Below are positions 20,292 through 29,411 of a stretch of DNA of 64,000 nucleotides, in pieces. Under the pieces are notes generated by a model, which was given only the letters and a program-made list of their open reading frames with translations, did not search any database and was not told the DNA's origin. The stretch comes from Rhizobium johnstonii 3841 (lineage in GTDB: Bacteria > Pseudomonadota > Alphaproteobacteria > Rhizobiales > Rhizobiaceae), in NCBI RefSeq assembly GCF_000009265.1, contig NC_008380.1, positions 1,493,501 through 1,557,500 of the forward strand, in the 5' to 3' direction. Every line of letters begins with the position of its first letter. Within the stretch, counting starts at the first letter, position 1. The position numbers and the translations under genes are program-made.

Positions 20292-21191
20292 CTAATTTCT
20301 AAGCAAAGAGAGGGACTTAAGCTTCGCTTGAAAGGCGAGCAGGTCGTTCCAGGCCAGCCGCTTGTTTACAGGTGCGGTTAACAGATCCTGCGGATGCAGG
20401 CTGGCTATGGCAGGAATGACACAGTCCGCAGCGGCAATCTCCTTCCAACGGCCGCGCAACCCGTGAATCGTGTCATTTTCGCCAAAGAAGAAACGCGCCG
20501 AAAAATTGCCGAGAAGCAGGATCGCCTTCGGTTCGGCAAGTGCGATCTGCCGCTCGATGAAGGGTCGGCAGATGTCCATTTCCGCGGCCGAGGGCGCACG
20601 ATTGCCAGGTGGTCGCCAGGGGATGACCTGCGTCAACAGAATGGCTGAGCGGGTCAGCCCGATCGCCGCCAGCATCTTGTCGAACAGCTGGCCGGATTTT
20701 CCCGAGAAGGGCATGCCCTCGCGATCGTCTTCGGCGCTCGGCGCCGAGCCGATCACCATGATCCCGCTTTCGGCATCGCCGCTGGCAAAGATGGTCGAGC
20801 GGGCGCTGTGCTTGAGGTTGCAGCCGTTGAAGGATTCGATCGCGGTCTTGAGCTCGACGAGCGATCGCGCGGTTTCGGCGACGAAGCGCGCCTGCTGCAC
20901 CGCCTCGCCATCCGGGATTGCCGGTTGCGGACCGGACGCTGCGCGTTCGGCAGGCGCTGGGCGCACCGCTGCATTCGGGCGCACCTGTGCCTGACCTGGG
21001 GCAGGGCGTTCTCCAGCGGCGGGACGTTGCTGCTGCGCCTGTGCCGCCGGGCGGCGGGCGGCCTTCATCGCCTCGAACTCGGCGAAGCGGTCGATCGCCT
21101 CTTCCTCCAGCAGCCATTCCACGCCGGCATCGGCATGGAAATGCAGAAGCGCTGCGAGCTCGGCTGGGGAAAGGTCGTTGGCGGAGATCAT
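20292..21191 (-). CDS. Uracil-DNA glycosylase superfamily protein (family 4/5-like)
   Basis: The C-terminal 180 residues match the UDG fold of families 4 and 5: motif A region GSAPSAEDD (148-156), PFSGKSGQLF, RPPGNRAP (193-200) and SLHPQDLL (264-271). Residues 45-100 are a Pro/Ala/Gln-rich linker after a helical N-terminus. Family-4 enzymes hold a 4Fe-4S cluster with four Cys. Here only C124 and C208 occupy ligand positions; the first is Phe and the one before RPPGNR is Trp192. Uracil excision is likely but a cluster is doubtful. Confidence 0.85.
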   Translation of the reverse strand: MISANDLSPAELAALLHFHADAGVEWLLEEEAIDRFAEFEAMKAARRPAAQAQQQRPAAGERPAPGQAQVRPNAAVRPAPAERAASGPQPAIPDGEAVQQARFVAETARSLVELKTAIESFNGCNLKHSARSTIFASGDAESGIMVIGSAPSAEDDREGMPFSGKSGQLFDKMLAAIGLTRSAILLTQVIPWRPPGNRAPSAAEMDICRPFIERQIALAEPKAILLLGNFSARFFFGENDTIHGLRGRWKEIAAADCVIPAIASLHPQDLLTAPVNKRLAWNDLLAFQAKLKSLSLLRN

Positions 21192-21260
21192 GCGGGCAAG
21201 CTTAGCGGAGTGACAGGGGCATTGAAAGGGCGGGCGGCCGATTGCCCGACCTTGCCGGCT

Positions 21261-22553
21261 CTATTGCACAGTCCATTGCGCGATGTCGTCGCGTTCGCCG
21301 ATCAGCGCCAGGCCATGGGCGATCGACAGCAGCTCGCCGCCGCTTTCGATCCGGTCGCGCTCGAAGCGTTCGGTAAAGATGCGGCGCACCGCCGGCACGA
21401 AGGAGGTGCCGCCGGTCAGAAACACCTTGTCGATCTCCGATGGTTTCGTCTCGGTCTTGTCGAGCACGTCGTCGAGCGCGCCTTCGATACGGGCGAGATC
21501 ATCGGCGATCCAGCCTTCGAAGTCGCTCCGCTTGATGCTGCGATGTCCGCTGCGGCCAAGCGGCGCGAAATCGAAAGGCGCCTCTTCTGCGGCCGAGAGC
21601 GCCATCTTCGTCGCCGACACCGCCTGATAGAGCGGGTAGCCCTCGTCATGATCGATCAGGTCGATGAAGATTTCGAGCTTTTCCGGTTCCAGGCTGGTGC
21701 GCACCAGCTTCTTCAGATCCTCGAATTCGCGCGTCGTCTTGAAGATCGACAGCTGATTCCAGCGGCCGAAGCTGGAATAGTAGTTGGACGGCACTTCGAG
21801 GATCTTGTCGAAGCTTTTGAAATGGCTGCCCTTGCCGATCAGCGGCGCGACGATGTTGTCGATCATCCTGTAGTCGAAATGGTCGCCGGCGACGCCGACG
21901 CCTGAATGGCCGATCGGCGTTGCCGTCAGTCTGCCGGCGACGGTCTCGAAGCGGATCAGCGAATAGTCGGTCGTGCCGCCGCCGAAATCGGCGACTAGCA
22001 CGGTGGCGTCCTGCTTGAGGTTCTGCGCGAAGTAGAAGGCGGCGGCGACCGGCTCATAGACATAGTGGATTTCGGGAAAGCCGAAGCGCGACAGCGCCTC
22101 GTTGTAGCGCTCGGTCGCCAGCGCCGGATCGGGGCTGGCGCCGGCAAAATGCACCGGCCGGCCGGTGACGATGCGGCTGACATCCGAAGGCCAGTGGTCG
22201 CCGGCATAGTTGCGCAGGCGCCTGACGAAAATCTCCATCAGATCTTCGAAATTATGCCGCTTGGCGAAAATCAGCGTGCCCTGGAACAGCGCGCTCGCCG
22301 CAAAGGTCTTGATCGACTGCAGAAAGCGACATTCGCCGGGATTGTCGATGAATTGGCGGATCGCCGCATGGCCCGCTTCCACCTTCAGCGCCGAAGCGCC
22401 GAGCTGGGCATCCTTCATGAAGGAAAGCGCCGTGCGCATGCTGTCTGCCGTACCTTCCGTGCTTGTGAACGCCATCGAGCGCGTCGCCCCGCCATCTGCC
22501 ATGGCGAGAACCGTATTCGTCGTGCCGAAGTCGAAACCCAGCGCCTGAGCCAT
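21261..22553 (-). CDS. yegD: YegD-like Hsp70-family chaperone
   Basis: The 430-residue protein has the Hsp70/actin ATPase fold: phosphate-1 motif FDFGTTNTVLAMAD at residues 6-19, phosphate-2 VADFGGGTTDYS near 193-204, and adenosine motif FLTGGTSFVPAV. It lacks the Hsp70 substrate-binding domain, as is usual for YegD. Client proteins are unknown. Confidence 0.88.
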   Translation of the reverse strand: MAQALGFDFGTTNTVLAMADGGATRSMAFTSTEGTADSMRTALSFMKDAQLGASALKVEAGHAAIRQFIDNPGECRFLQSIKTFAASALFQGTLIFAKRHNFEDLMEIFVRRLRNYAGDHWPSDVSRIVTGRPVHFAGASPDPALATERYNEALSRFGFPEIHYVYEPVAAAFYFAQNLKQDATVLVADFGGGTTDYSLIRFETVAGRLTATPIGHSGVGVAGDHFDYRMIDNIVAPLIGKGSHFKSFDKILEVPSNYYSSFGRWNQLSIFKTTREFEDLKKLVRTSLEPEKLEIFIDLIDHDEGYPLYQAVSATKMALSAAEEAPFDFAPLGRSGHRSIKRSDFEGWIADDLARIEGALDDVLDKTETKPSEIDKVFLTGGTSFVPAVRRIFTERFERDRIESGGELLSIAHGLALIGERDDIAQWTVQ

Positions 22554-22697
22554 GCCCGCACCTCTTCATGCCGATTGTTATTGGAGACGGAGCATCGCTC
22601 CGCGAAGGGGCGTAAGCACGCCCCGGAATCAGGAGGGCGGGTGATGCCACAGGGGCGTGACATATTCAAGAGGAGCAGAAGTTGATGTGATCGCGGG

Positions 22698-22731
22698 CGC
22701 ACTTCTTCTCCCGGTTAGAAGAAGAAGTGCG
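22698..22731 (-). terminator. Hairpin downstream of the RND operon
   Basis: A perfect 12-bp stem (CGCACTTCTTCT with AGAAGAAGTGCG) with a 10-base loop lies 43 bases after the RND permease stop. There is no U-tract. Confidence 0.55.
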
Positions 22732-22773
22732 TCGCAAGGGTCAATCGGCAATGTCGAATTCAGAGGGCCGTCA

Positions 22774-25700
22774 TCACTCGGCGGCCATCGCCCTTGCCTC
22801 TTCCAGCTGCGGCTCCTCGACCTTCTTGTGGCCGATCAGGCGGCCGAGGAAGTTTCCGAAGCGGTCCATCTCGACGAAGATGACCGGGGTGATGAAGAGC
22901 GTCAGCATCTGCGAGACGATCAGGCCGCCGACGACGGCGATGCCGAGCGGCTGGCGCAGTTCCGAGCTTGCGCCGGTGCCGAGCGCGATCGGCAGGGCGC
23001 CGAGCAGGGCACAGAAGGTCGTCATCATGATCGGCCGGAAGCGTCGCACGCAGGCCTCGTGGATCGCCACCGTCGCCTTTTCGCCGGTCGTTCGCATGGT
23101 CTCCACCGCCACGTCGATCATCATGATCGCGTTCTTCTTGACGATGCCGATCAGCATCAGCAGGCCGATAAGGGCGATGATCGACAGGTCGAAGCCCATG
23201 ATCTTTAGCGCCAGCAGCGCACCGAATGCCGCCGCAGGCAAACCGGAAAGGATGGTGAGCGGGTGGATGAAGCTCTCGTAGAGCACGCCCAGCACGACAT
23301 AGATGGTCAGCACCGCCGCCAGGATGAGGTATGGCGTATTGCCCTGAGACTGCTCGAAGATCTGCGCTGTACCGCCATAGGAGGTGAAGACGTCGGCCGG
23401 CATGCTCATTTCCGTCTTGATCTGGTCGATTGCCGCCGTCGCGTCGCTGAGCGAGACGCCTTCCGGCAGGTTGAAGGAAACGGTGGTCGAGACGAGCTGG
23501 CCCGTCTGGTTGATTGTCACAGGCCCGACCGTGCGCTCGACATGCGCGAAGTTTGAAAGCGGCACCAGGCTGCCATTGGCCGAGGCGACACGGATCTCCG
23601 AGAGCTTCTGGTCGTCCCAGGGCTTGCTGGTGTCGTATTCGACGATGACGTCGTAGCTGTCGCCGGTCGACTGGATTTCCGCCGCTGCATATCCGCTGAA
23701 GGATTCCTGCAGCGTCGTGCGCAGCGTGTCATTGTCGATCCCGTAGGCGGCTGCCCGCTCGGTATCGATGACGATATTGGCCTGCAGCGCGTTGTTCTGC
23801 GCGTCCGACGTCACGTCCGTGAAGAGGCGATCCTTGCGCATCGCCGCCTGGATCTTGCCGGCCCAGAGGTTGGTCTGGTCGGCGTTCAGTGCCTGCACGA
23901 CCAGCTGATATTGGCTGGCGGTCTGGCGGCCACCGAAGCGCAGGCTCTGGTTCGGCGTCACGAAGGCCTGCAATCCGGGGATCTTGTTGATCGCCGTGCG
24001 CAGTTCGCGCAGCGTCTGGTCAAGCGGCGCACGTTCCTTCTTGTCCTTGAGTTCGACGAACATCGAGCCGTTGTTTTGTGGCTTGTTGGGGTTGCCGCCG
24101 ATCGTCGACATCACGTGGTTGACCGCTGGGTTCGCCTTGACGACGGCTGCCGCCTGCTGCTGCAGCGCCGCCATGGCGGTATAGGAAATGTCCTGCCGGG
24201 CCTGCGTGCTGATCGTGAGGCGGCCGATATCCTCCTGTGGGAAGAAGCTTGTCGGCAGCGTCATGAAGAAATAGATCGTCAGTGCCACCGAGGCGAGGAA
24301 AACGCCGAGGATCGTGGGGCGGTGGCGAAGGCACCAGCCGACAGCCCTGTCATAGCCGCGCAGCGTCCGTTCGAAGCCGGCATCGAAGATGCGGATGATG
24401 AGCGGCGGGCGGCTCTGGTGGTTGGACAGACGCGAGGCGAGCATCGGCGTCACGGTCAGCGAGACGATCGCCGACGAGATGATGGCGATGGCAACCACCA
24501 TGCCGAATTCGTTGAACACGCGGCCGACAACGCCGCCCATCAGCAGGATCGGGATGAACACCGCGATCAACGAAACCGACATGGAGATGATGGTGTAGCT
24601 GACTTCGCCCGCACCCTTGATCGCCGCTTCCCGCACGGGCATGCCTTCCTCGACATGGCGCAGAATGTTCTCGAGCATGACGATGGCGTCATCCACCACC
24701 AGCCCCACCGCGAGCGTTAGCCCGAGCAGCGAGATGTTGTCGATACTGTAGCCGAGCACATACATCATGCCGAAAGTCGAGATCAGCGACAGCGGAACGG
24801 CAAGCCCGGGAATGATCGTTGCTGTCGCATGGCCGGTAAAGAGGTAGATGACGAGAACGACGAGGCCGATCGTCAGCAGCAGCGTGAACTTCACATCGGA
24901 GATGGCATCGCGAATCGGCTTTGCGGCGTCATTCATGACGACCGTGTTGACGGAGGGCGGGATTTCGGCGTGAAGCTGCGGCAGCTTGGCGTTGATCGCA
25001 TCGACGACATCGACCGTGTTGGCATCCGGCTGGCGCTGGATGGCGAGGATGATGCCGCGTTGGCCGTCGTACCAGCTGCCGGTATATTGGTTCTCGACAC
25101 TGTCTTGCACATCGGCAATATCGCCGAGGTGGATCGGTGCGCCGTTCGGATTGGCAATGACGAGCGAACGGAATTGTTCGGCGCTGGTGCGCTGCGTGTT
25201 CGCCGTGATGGTCATGCTCTGCGAATTGTTCTGCAGCGTTCCCACAGGCTGCTGGCTGTTGGCGGCAGCAAGCGCCTTGTTCACGGTGTCGATGCCGATG
25301 CCGCGGGTCAAAAGCTTGTTGGGATCGACCTCGACGCGCACGGCATAGGTCTGCGCACCGTAGACGCTGACCTGGGCAACGCCGGGAAGCGTCGAAAGCG
25401 ACGGCGAGATGATGTTCTCGGCGATGTCGTCAAGCTTGCTGCGCGGCATGGTGTTGCTCTGCACCGAGAGCAGCATGACAGGCGCATCGGCCGGGTTCGT
25501 CTTGCGATAACTTGGCGGTGTCGTCAGATTGTCGGGCAGTTGCCGGGTCGCATGCGAGATCGCGGCCTGCACATCGGCTGCGGCCGCATCGATATTACGA
25601 CTGAGGTCGAACTGCAGCACGATGCTGGTGCTGCCGAGCGAACTGGAGGCGCTGATTTCGGTGATCCCGGGAATGGTCTCGAACTGCTTGATCAGCGGCG

Positions 25701-25890
25701 TCGAAACCGAGGTCGCCATCGTCTGCGGCGAGGCGCCGCTCAACTGCGCCGAAACGTTGATGGTGGGAAAGTCGACCTGCGGCAGCGCTGCGACGGGTAC
25801 GAGCTGATAACCGGCAAGACCGGCCAGAATGACGCCGATCGCAAGCAGCGTCGTCGCGACGGGGCGCTGGATACAGAAATTCGGGATCAT
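22774..25890 (-). CDS. RND multidrug efflux permease (HAE1/MdtBC type)
   Basis: The 1038-residue inner-membrane proton antiporter has the RND layout: an N-terminal helix (FCIQRPVATTLLAIGVILAG), two large periplasmic loops and two blocks of helices. The helix-4 motif GLVVDDAIVMLENILRHVEEG carries the proton-relay acidic residues. It overlaps the adaptor gene by 4 bases. It resembles MdtC-like pumps more than AcrB, and no outer-membrane factor gene is adjacent. Confidence 0.94.
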   Translation of the reverse strand: MIPNFCIQRPVATTLLAIGVILAGLAGYQLVPVAALPQVDFPTINVSAQLSGASPQTMATSVSTPLIKQFETIPGITEISASSSLGSTSIVLQFDLSRNIDAAAADVQAAISHATRQLPDNLTTPPSYRKTNPADAPVMLLSVQSNTMPRSKLDDIAENIISPSLSTLPGVAQVSVYGAQTYAVRVEVDPNKLLTRGIGIDTVNKALAAANSQQPVGTLQNNSQSMTITANTQRTSAEQFRSLVIANPNGAPIHLGDIADVQDSVENQYTGSWYDGQRGIILAIQRQPDANTVDVVDAINAKLPQLHAEIPPSVNTVVMNDAAKPIRDAISDVKFTLLLTIGLVVLVIYLFTGHATATIIPGLAVPLSLISTFGMMYVLGYSIDNISLLGLTLAVGLVVDDAIVMLENILRHVEEGMPVREAAIKGAGEVSYTIISMSVSLIAVFIPILLMGGVVGRVFNEFGMVVAIAIISSAIVSLTVTPMLASRLSNHQSRPPLIIRIFDAGFERTLRGYDRAVGWCLRHRPTILGVFLASVALTIYFFMTLPTSFFPQEDIGRLTISTQARQDISYTAMAALQQQAAAVVKANPAVNHVMSTIGGNPNKPQNNGSMFVELKDKKERAPLDQTLRELRTAINKIPGLQAFVTPNQSLRFGGRQTASQYQLVVQALNADQTNLWAGKIQAAMRKDRLFTDVTSDAQNNALQANIVIDTERAAAYGIDNDTLRTTLQESFSGYAAAEIQSTGDSYDVIVEYDTSKPWDDQKLSEIRVASANGSLVPLSNFAHVERTVGPVTINQTGQLVSTTVSFNLPEGVSLSDATAAIDQIKTEMSMPADVFTSYGGTAQIFEQSQGNTPYLILAAVLTIYVVLGVLYESFIHPLTILSGLPAAAFGALLALKIMGFDLSIIALIGLLMLIGIVKKNAIMMIDVAVETMRTTGEKATVAIHEACVRRFRPIMMTTFCALLGALPIALGTGASSELRQPLGIAVVGGLIVSQMLTLFITPVIFVEMDRFGNFLGRLIGHKKVEEPQLEEARAMAAE

Positions 25891-27194
25891 TGCTGAGCTC
25901 CCACCGCGATTGTCTCGGAGGGCTGCTGTTGCCGAAGCTCTTCGGCGGAGGCGACATCAAGCGCCTTTTCGTCGAACTGCTCGTTGATCGCCTGCTGGTC
26001 GTTGAGCTGGCCCTGGCCCTCGACGACGACGTGATCGCCTGCCTGAAGACCTGATTCTATGGCAGTGAAGCCGCCATTTGCGCGGGCAACGGTGACGGCC
26101 GTCAGATGCGATTTGCCGTCCTTGGCGACGAAGGCGAAGAAACCCTCCGGGCCGGGGCTGACGGCAACCGTCGGCACCACCACCTGCTGTTCGTCATTGT
26201 TGAAATGCACGACGATGTTGACCGATTGGCCGGGCCAGAGCGCGCCGGAGGCATTCTCGAATTTCGCCTTGGCAAGGATCGTGCCCGAGGCGGTGTCGAC
26301 CGTATTGTCGTAGAAGCTGATCTCACCCTTTCGCACTTGCCCCTTGGTGGAGTTGGGGGCGGTGCTGACCTCGACCGGACCGCCTGCCAGAGCGCTCTTC
26401 AGCTCCCGCAGGTAGCGTTCCTGCAGGTGGAATTTCACATAGATCGGATCGTATTTCGCAATAGTGACGATTGCCGCGCCGGCGCTGAGGAAAGCGCCCT
26501 TGCTGACAACAATATCGCCGAGCCGGCCGTCGAAGGGAGCGCGGATGTCGGTGTGCTCGAGCAAGATCTGATCGGAAGCCAGCGACGCCTTGTCGGCGTC
26601 AACAGTGGCTGCAGCGGTATCGCGGGCGGCGACCGCCTGGTCGAGGCTCTGCTGGGTGCCGGCCTTCTGGTTGAAGAGATCCTGCGCGCGCGTCAATGCG
26701 GTCTCGGCTTCCGAAAGGGTTGCCGCGTCGCGCACAATCATCGCATTGTCCTTGTCGACGGTCGCCTTGGCCGTCCGGTCGTCCAGCTTGGCGATCAGGT
26801 CGCCGGCTTTGACGGTCGCCCCGTCCTGCGCATCGATGCTGACGATCAGGCCCTGTTCCTGCGCGGCAATGGTCGTATTGTCATCGGCATCGGCCCAGCC
26901 GGTCGCCGTCACATCCATCGGCAGCGTCGTTTTCACGGCTGCAACAGTCTTGACGACGGTTGGGCCGCCGCCGCCGCGTCTGCGCCCGCCGCCCTGATGT
27001 TGGCCACCGTCTTGCGCCTGATTGGCCTGCTGATCGGCCTGTGCCTGCTGCCCGCCGCCATTGCCGCCGGCCGGCTGCTTGATGAACTGCGAGAGGTAAG
27101 GAATTCGGGAGGCATAAGGGATCATATTCCCGAATTGCCAGACGCCGATGGCGGCAATTGCGATAACGCTGACGGTGATCCAAAATTTCTTCAT
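25887..27194 (-). CDS. RND efflux periplasmic adaptor (membrane fusion protein)
   Basis: The 435-residue protein has an N-terminal membrane anchor (about 5-25), a Gln/Gly-rich linker (about 43-80), the split lipoyl domain, a helical hairpin and beta-barrel domains of HlyD/AcrA-type adaptors. It should link the RND permease to an outer-membrane channel encoded elsewhere. It is the first gene of the two-gene operon, with a divergent gene 289 bases away. Confidence 0.93.
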   Translation of the reverse strand: MKKFWITVSVIAIAAIGVWQFGNMIPYASRIPYLSQFIKQPAGGNGGGQQAQADQQANQAQDGGQHQGGGRRRGGGGPTVVKTVAAVKTTLPMDVTATGWADADDNTTIAAQEQGLIVSIDAQDGATVKAGDLIAKLDDRTAKATVDKDNAMIVRDAATLSEAETALTRAQDLFNQKAGTQQSLDQAVAARDTAAATVDADKASLASDQILLEHTDIRAPFDGRLGDIVVSKGAFLSAGAAIVTIAKYDPIYVKFHLQERYLRELKSALAGGPVEVSTAPNSTKGQVRKGEISFYDNTVDTASGTILAKAKFENASGALWPGQSVNIVVHFNNDEQQVVVPTVAVSPGPEGFFAFVAKDGKSHLTAVTVARANGGFTAIESGLQAGDHVVVEGQGQLNDQQAINEQFDEKALDVASAEELRQQQPSETIAVGAQQ

Positions 27195-27325
27195 GAGCGA
27201 GAACCGGTCTTGAGCAAGGTTGCAAATTTTATGCTCTGATTGAGCTGCTTATATTGCGGCGCAAAAAAGACATAATTCCCGGTGCGCGATCACTAAGTGG
27301 TTATAACGGCTTAAAATTTTGTAAT

Positions 27326-27360
27326 GAATATTCCGTAATATTCAAACTATACTAATATAG
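27326..27360. promoter_or_regulatory. AT-rich tandem dyads between the RND operon and the divergent gene
   Basis: GAATATT-CCGT-AATATTC (27326-27343) is a perfect 7-4-7 inverted repeat and CTATA-CTAA-TATAG (27347-27360) a perfect 5-4-5 repeat, three bases apart, in an AT-rich divergent intergenic region. They are candidate operators; no regulator gene is adjacent. Confidence 0.4.
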
Positions 27361-27483
27361 AGCCAGTGTAATCCGATGCCGTCCGACGGCGGCGGCGCGG
27401 GTGGTGCGCCCGGCAACGATGCCGACCCGTATGCCGTCCATCGCGCGGGAAGAATGCGGAAAAACTAGAGAAGGCAGATCGTC

Positions 27484-28362
27484 ATGACCGAGTTGGACGC
27501 CAGCCAGTTTCGCTCTCTCATAACGAGCATATATCCTGAACTCACGGCCTCCGTCTTCAGGCTGGCGGCGAAGGGCTGGGATTCGCTTGCCGTCGACGTC
27601 GACGACACGCTGATCTTCAAGTTTCCGCGCCATCCAAGTGCGGAAAGAGCGCTTGTGAAGGAAGCCGCCTTGCTCGATGTCGTTCGGCCGTCGCTGTCGA
27701 TGGCGGTTCCCGACATGCGCATTCACGACGGGCCGCCGATCTTCTCCAGCCATGCCAAGCTCGACGGCGAACATCTCATTGCCGAAGATTACGATGCGCT
27801 TGGCGAAGGCGATCGTCAGCGCCTCGCGGAAGATCTCGCGCGTTTTTACGCCGAGTTGCATGTGCTCGATGCCGATCGCATACGGTCGGCCGGTGCAGGG
27901 GCTATCCGGCCATGGCAATCGCCCGAGACGGCACGAACCAAGGCTTTGCCGCTGCTGCCGCCCGACATCAGGAGCTTTGCGCAGGCCATTATTTCGGATT
28001 TCGAAGCCTTGCCGCCCGACCCCTACGGCAACATCTACGGCTTCTTCGACGGTCATGGCTGGAACATGGCCTTCGACCATGCGCAAAGGAGGCTGAACGG
28101 CATCTATGATTTCGCCGATTCAGGCTTCGGCCCGCTGCACCAGGAATTCATCTACTCGAACTTCATCTCGCCCGATCTGACCGCGCGCATCATATCGGCC
28201 TATGAAATGCTGACCGGACGCAGGCTCGACCGGCGCCGCGTTGCGATCCTGACCGGCTTCCATCGTCTGTCCGAGCTCGCCGAACTTGCGGACGATCCGG
28301 CGAACGTCGAACAGATGATCCGAAGTGTGGCGACATGGGCGGCGGCTGCCCGCGTCGGCTGA
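27484..28362 (+). CDS. Aminoglycoside phosphotransferase-family protein
   Basis: The 292-residue protein has the APH/choline-kinase fold: an N-lobe with VFRLAAKGWDSLAVDVDDTLIF around the glycine loop, a helical C-lobe, and the catalytic loop FFDGHGWNMAFD. Asp and Asn keep the D-x4-N spacing but the usual HG before Asp is FF. The metal motif is DFADSGFGP. The substrate is unknown, and resistance should not be assumed. Confidence 0.8.
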   Translation: MTELDASQFRSLITSIYPELTASVFRLAAKGWDSLAVDVDDTLIFKFPRHPSAERALVKEAALLDVVRPSLSMAVPDMRIHDGPPIFSSHAKLDGEHLIAEDYDALGEGDRQRLAEDLARFYAELHVLDADRIRSAGAGAIRPWQSPETARTKALPLLPPDIRSFAQAIISDFEALPPDPYGNIYGFFDGHGWNMAFDHAQRRLNGIYDFADSGFGPLHQEFIYSNFISPDLTARIISAYEMLTGRRLDRRRVAILTGFHRLSELAELADDPANVEQMIRSVATWAAAARVG

Positions 28363-28371
28363 GAGGGAATG

Positions 28372-29160
28372 TCAGACGGATCGTGCCGCGCCGCCATCGC
28401 AGCGGATGAGCGAGCCGGTGATGTAGCTTGCCGGTTGGCTGCAGAGGAAGGCTGCGGTTGCGGCGAATTCCTCGACCCTGCCGTAGCGGCCGACCGGAAT
28501 GCGCGCTTCCTTGTCGGTGCGGATCTCCTCGAGGCTCTTGCCGGTCCGCTTTGCCGCAGCCCCGTCGAGATCGTCGAGCCGCGCGGTCAGGATGCTGCCG
28601 GGCAAGAGCAGGTTGGTGGTGACGCCGAAGCCCGCCACTTCGGAGGCAAGCGTCTTGCTCCAGCCGGCAAGGGCCGGGCGCAGCGTATTCGACAGCGCCA
28701 GATTGGCGATTGGTTCGATCACGCCGGACGAGGCAACCGTCAGGATGCGGCCCCAGCCCTGCGCCTTCATGCCGGGCAGCAGCGCATTGGTGAGCGTGAT
28801 CACCCGCGCGACCATGGAGAGGAAATAGCTTTCGAGCTTTTCGCCCGTCATGTCCTCCGTCGTGCCGGGCGTTGGTCCGCCGGTATTGTTGACGAGGATA
28901 TCGAGCCCGCCGAACCTCTCCTTCACCGCCGTCGTCACCATCTCGACGAAGCGTTCGTCCCCGAGATCGGCCCAGATCCAGTCGGCCCGGCCTTTGCCTT
29001 CGGCATTGATCGCCTTGCAATTGGCCTCCAGCTGTTCGCCGCTGCGCCCGCAGAGCAGCACGTTTGCGCCCTCCCGCGCCAGCGCCACGGCGATGCCGAG
29101 GCCGAGGCCGCGCGAAGAGGCGAGGACGAGTGCCCGTTTGCCCTTGATGCCGAGATCCAT
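28372..29160 (-). CDS. Atypical short-chain dehydrogenase/reductase
   Basis: The 262-residue Rossmann protein has the cofactor motif ASSRGLGLGIA (about 13-23) and NNTGG (near 90). At the catalytic site the usual Tyr-x3-Lys is Ser-x3-Arg (ANLALSNTLRPALAG), so classical SDR catalysis is doubtful. The ATG at 29160 is used because the upstream open frame is not protein-like and GGAGGACAATC precedes this ATG. It ends 9 bases past a convergent gene. Confidence 0.85.
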   Translation of the reverse strand: MDLGIKGKRALVLASSRGLGLGIAVALAREGANVLLCGRSGEQLEANCKAINAEGKGRADWIWADLGDERFVEMVTTAVKERFGGLDILVNNTGGPTPGTTEDMTGEKLESYFLSMVARVITLTNALLPGMKAQGWGRILTVASSGVIEPIANLALSNTLRPALAGWSKTLASEVAGFGVTTNLLLPGSILTARLDDLDGAAAKRTGKSLEEIRTDKEARIPVGRYGRVEEFAATAAFLCSQPASYITGSLIRCDGGAARSV

Positions 29161-29248
29161 GATTGTCCTCCGATAGCTTTGAGCGATGTATAAGGCGCAA
29201 GCGGCGGAAAAGGAAAGGGCATGTAACCGGTTCGGCAGCGTTTGATAA

Positions 29249-29265
29249 TTGACGTTGACGTAAGC
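29249..29265. promoter_or_regulatory. Possible LiuR-like operator upstream of ETF-QO
   Basis: TTGACGTTGACGTAAGC resembles, from memory, the operator of LiuR-type MerR regulators that control branched-chain amino acid and fatty acid oxidation genes. It sits in the 251-base divergent region before the ETF-QO start. Confidence 0.3.
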
Positions 29266-29411
29266 GTTATGTAATTCTTTCCCACGAGGCCTCATCATTG
29301 TGCGAATTGGAAGATTGGCTGTCGTATCCCGGCTCGACAATGCTTTCTCGTTTTGACAAGAAAGTGCCATGACGGGATGACGGCCGCGTGCCGCCAAGCG
29401 GAGACGAGTGA

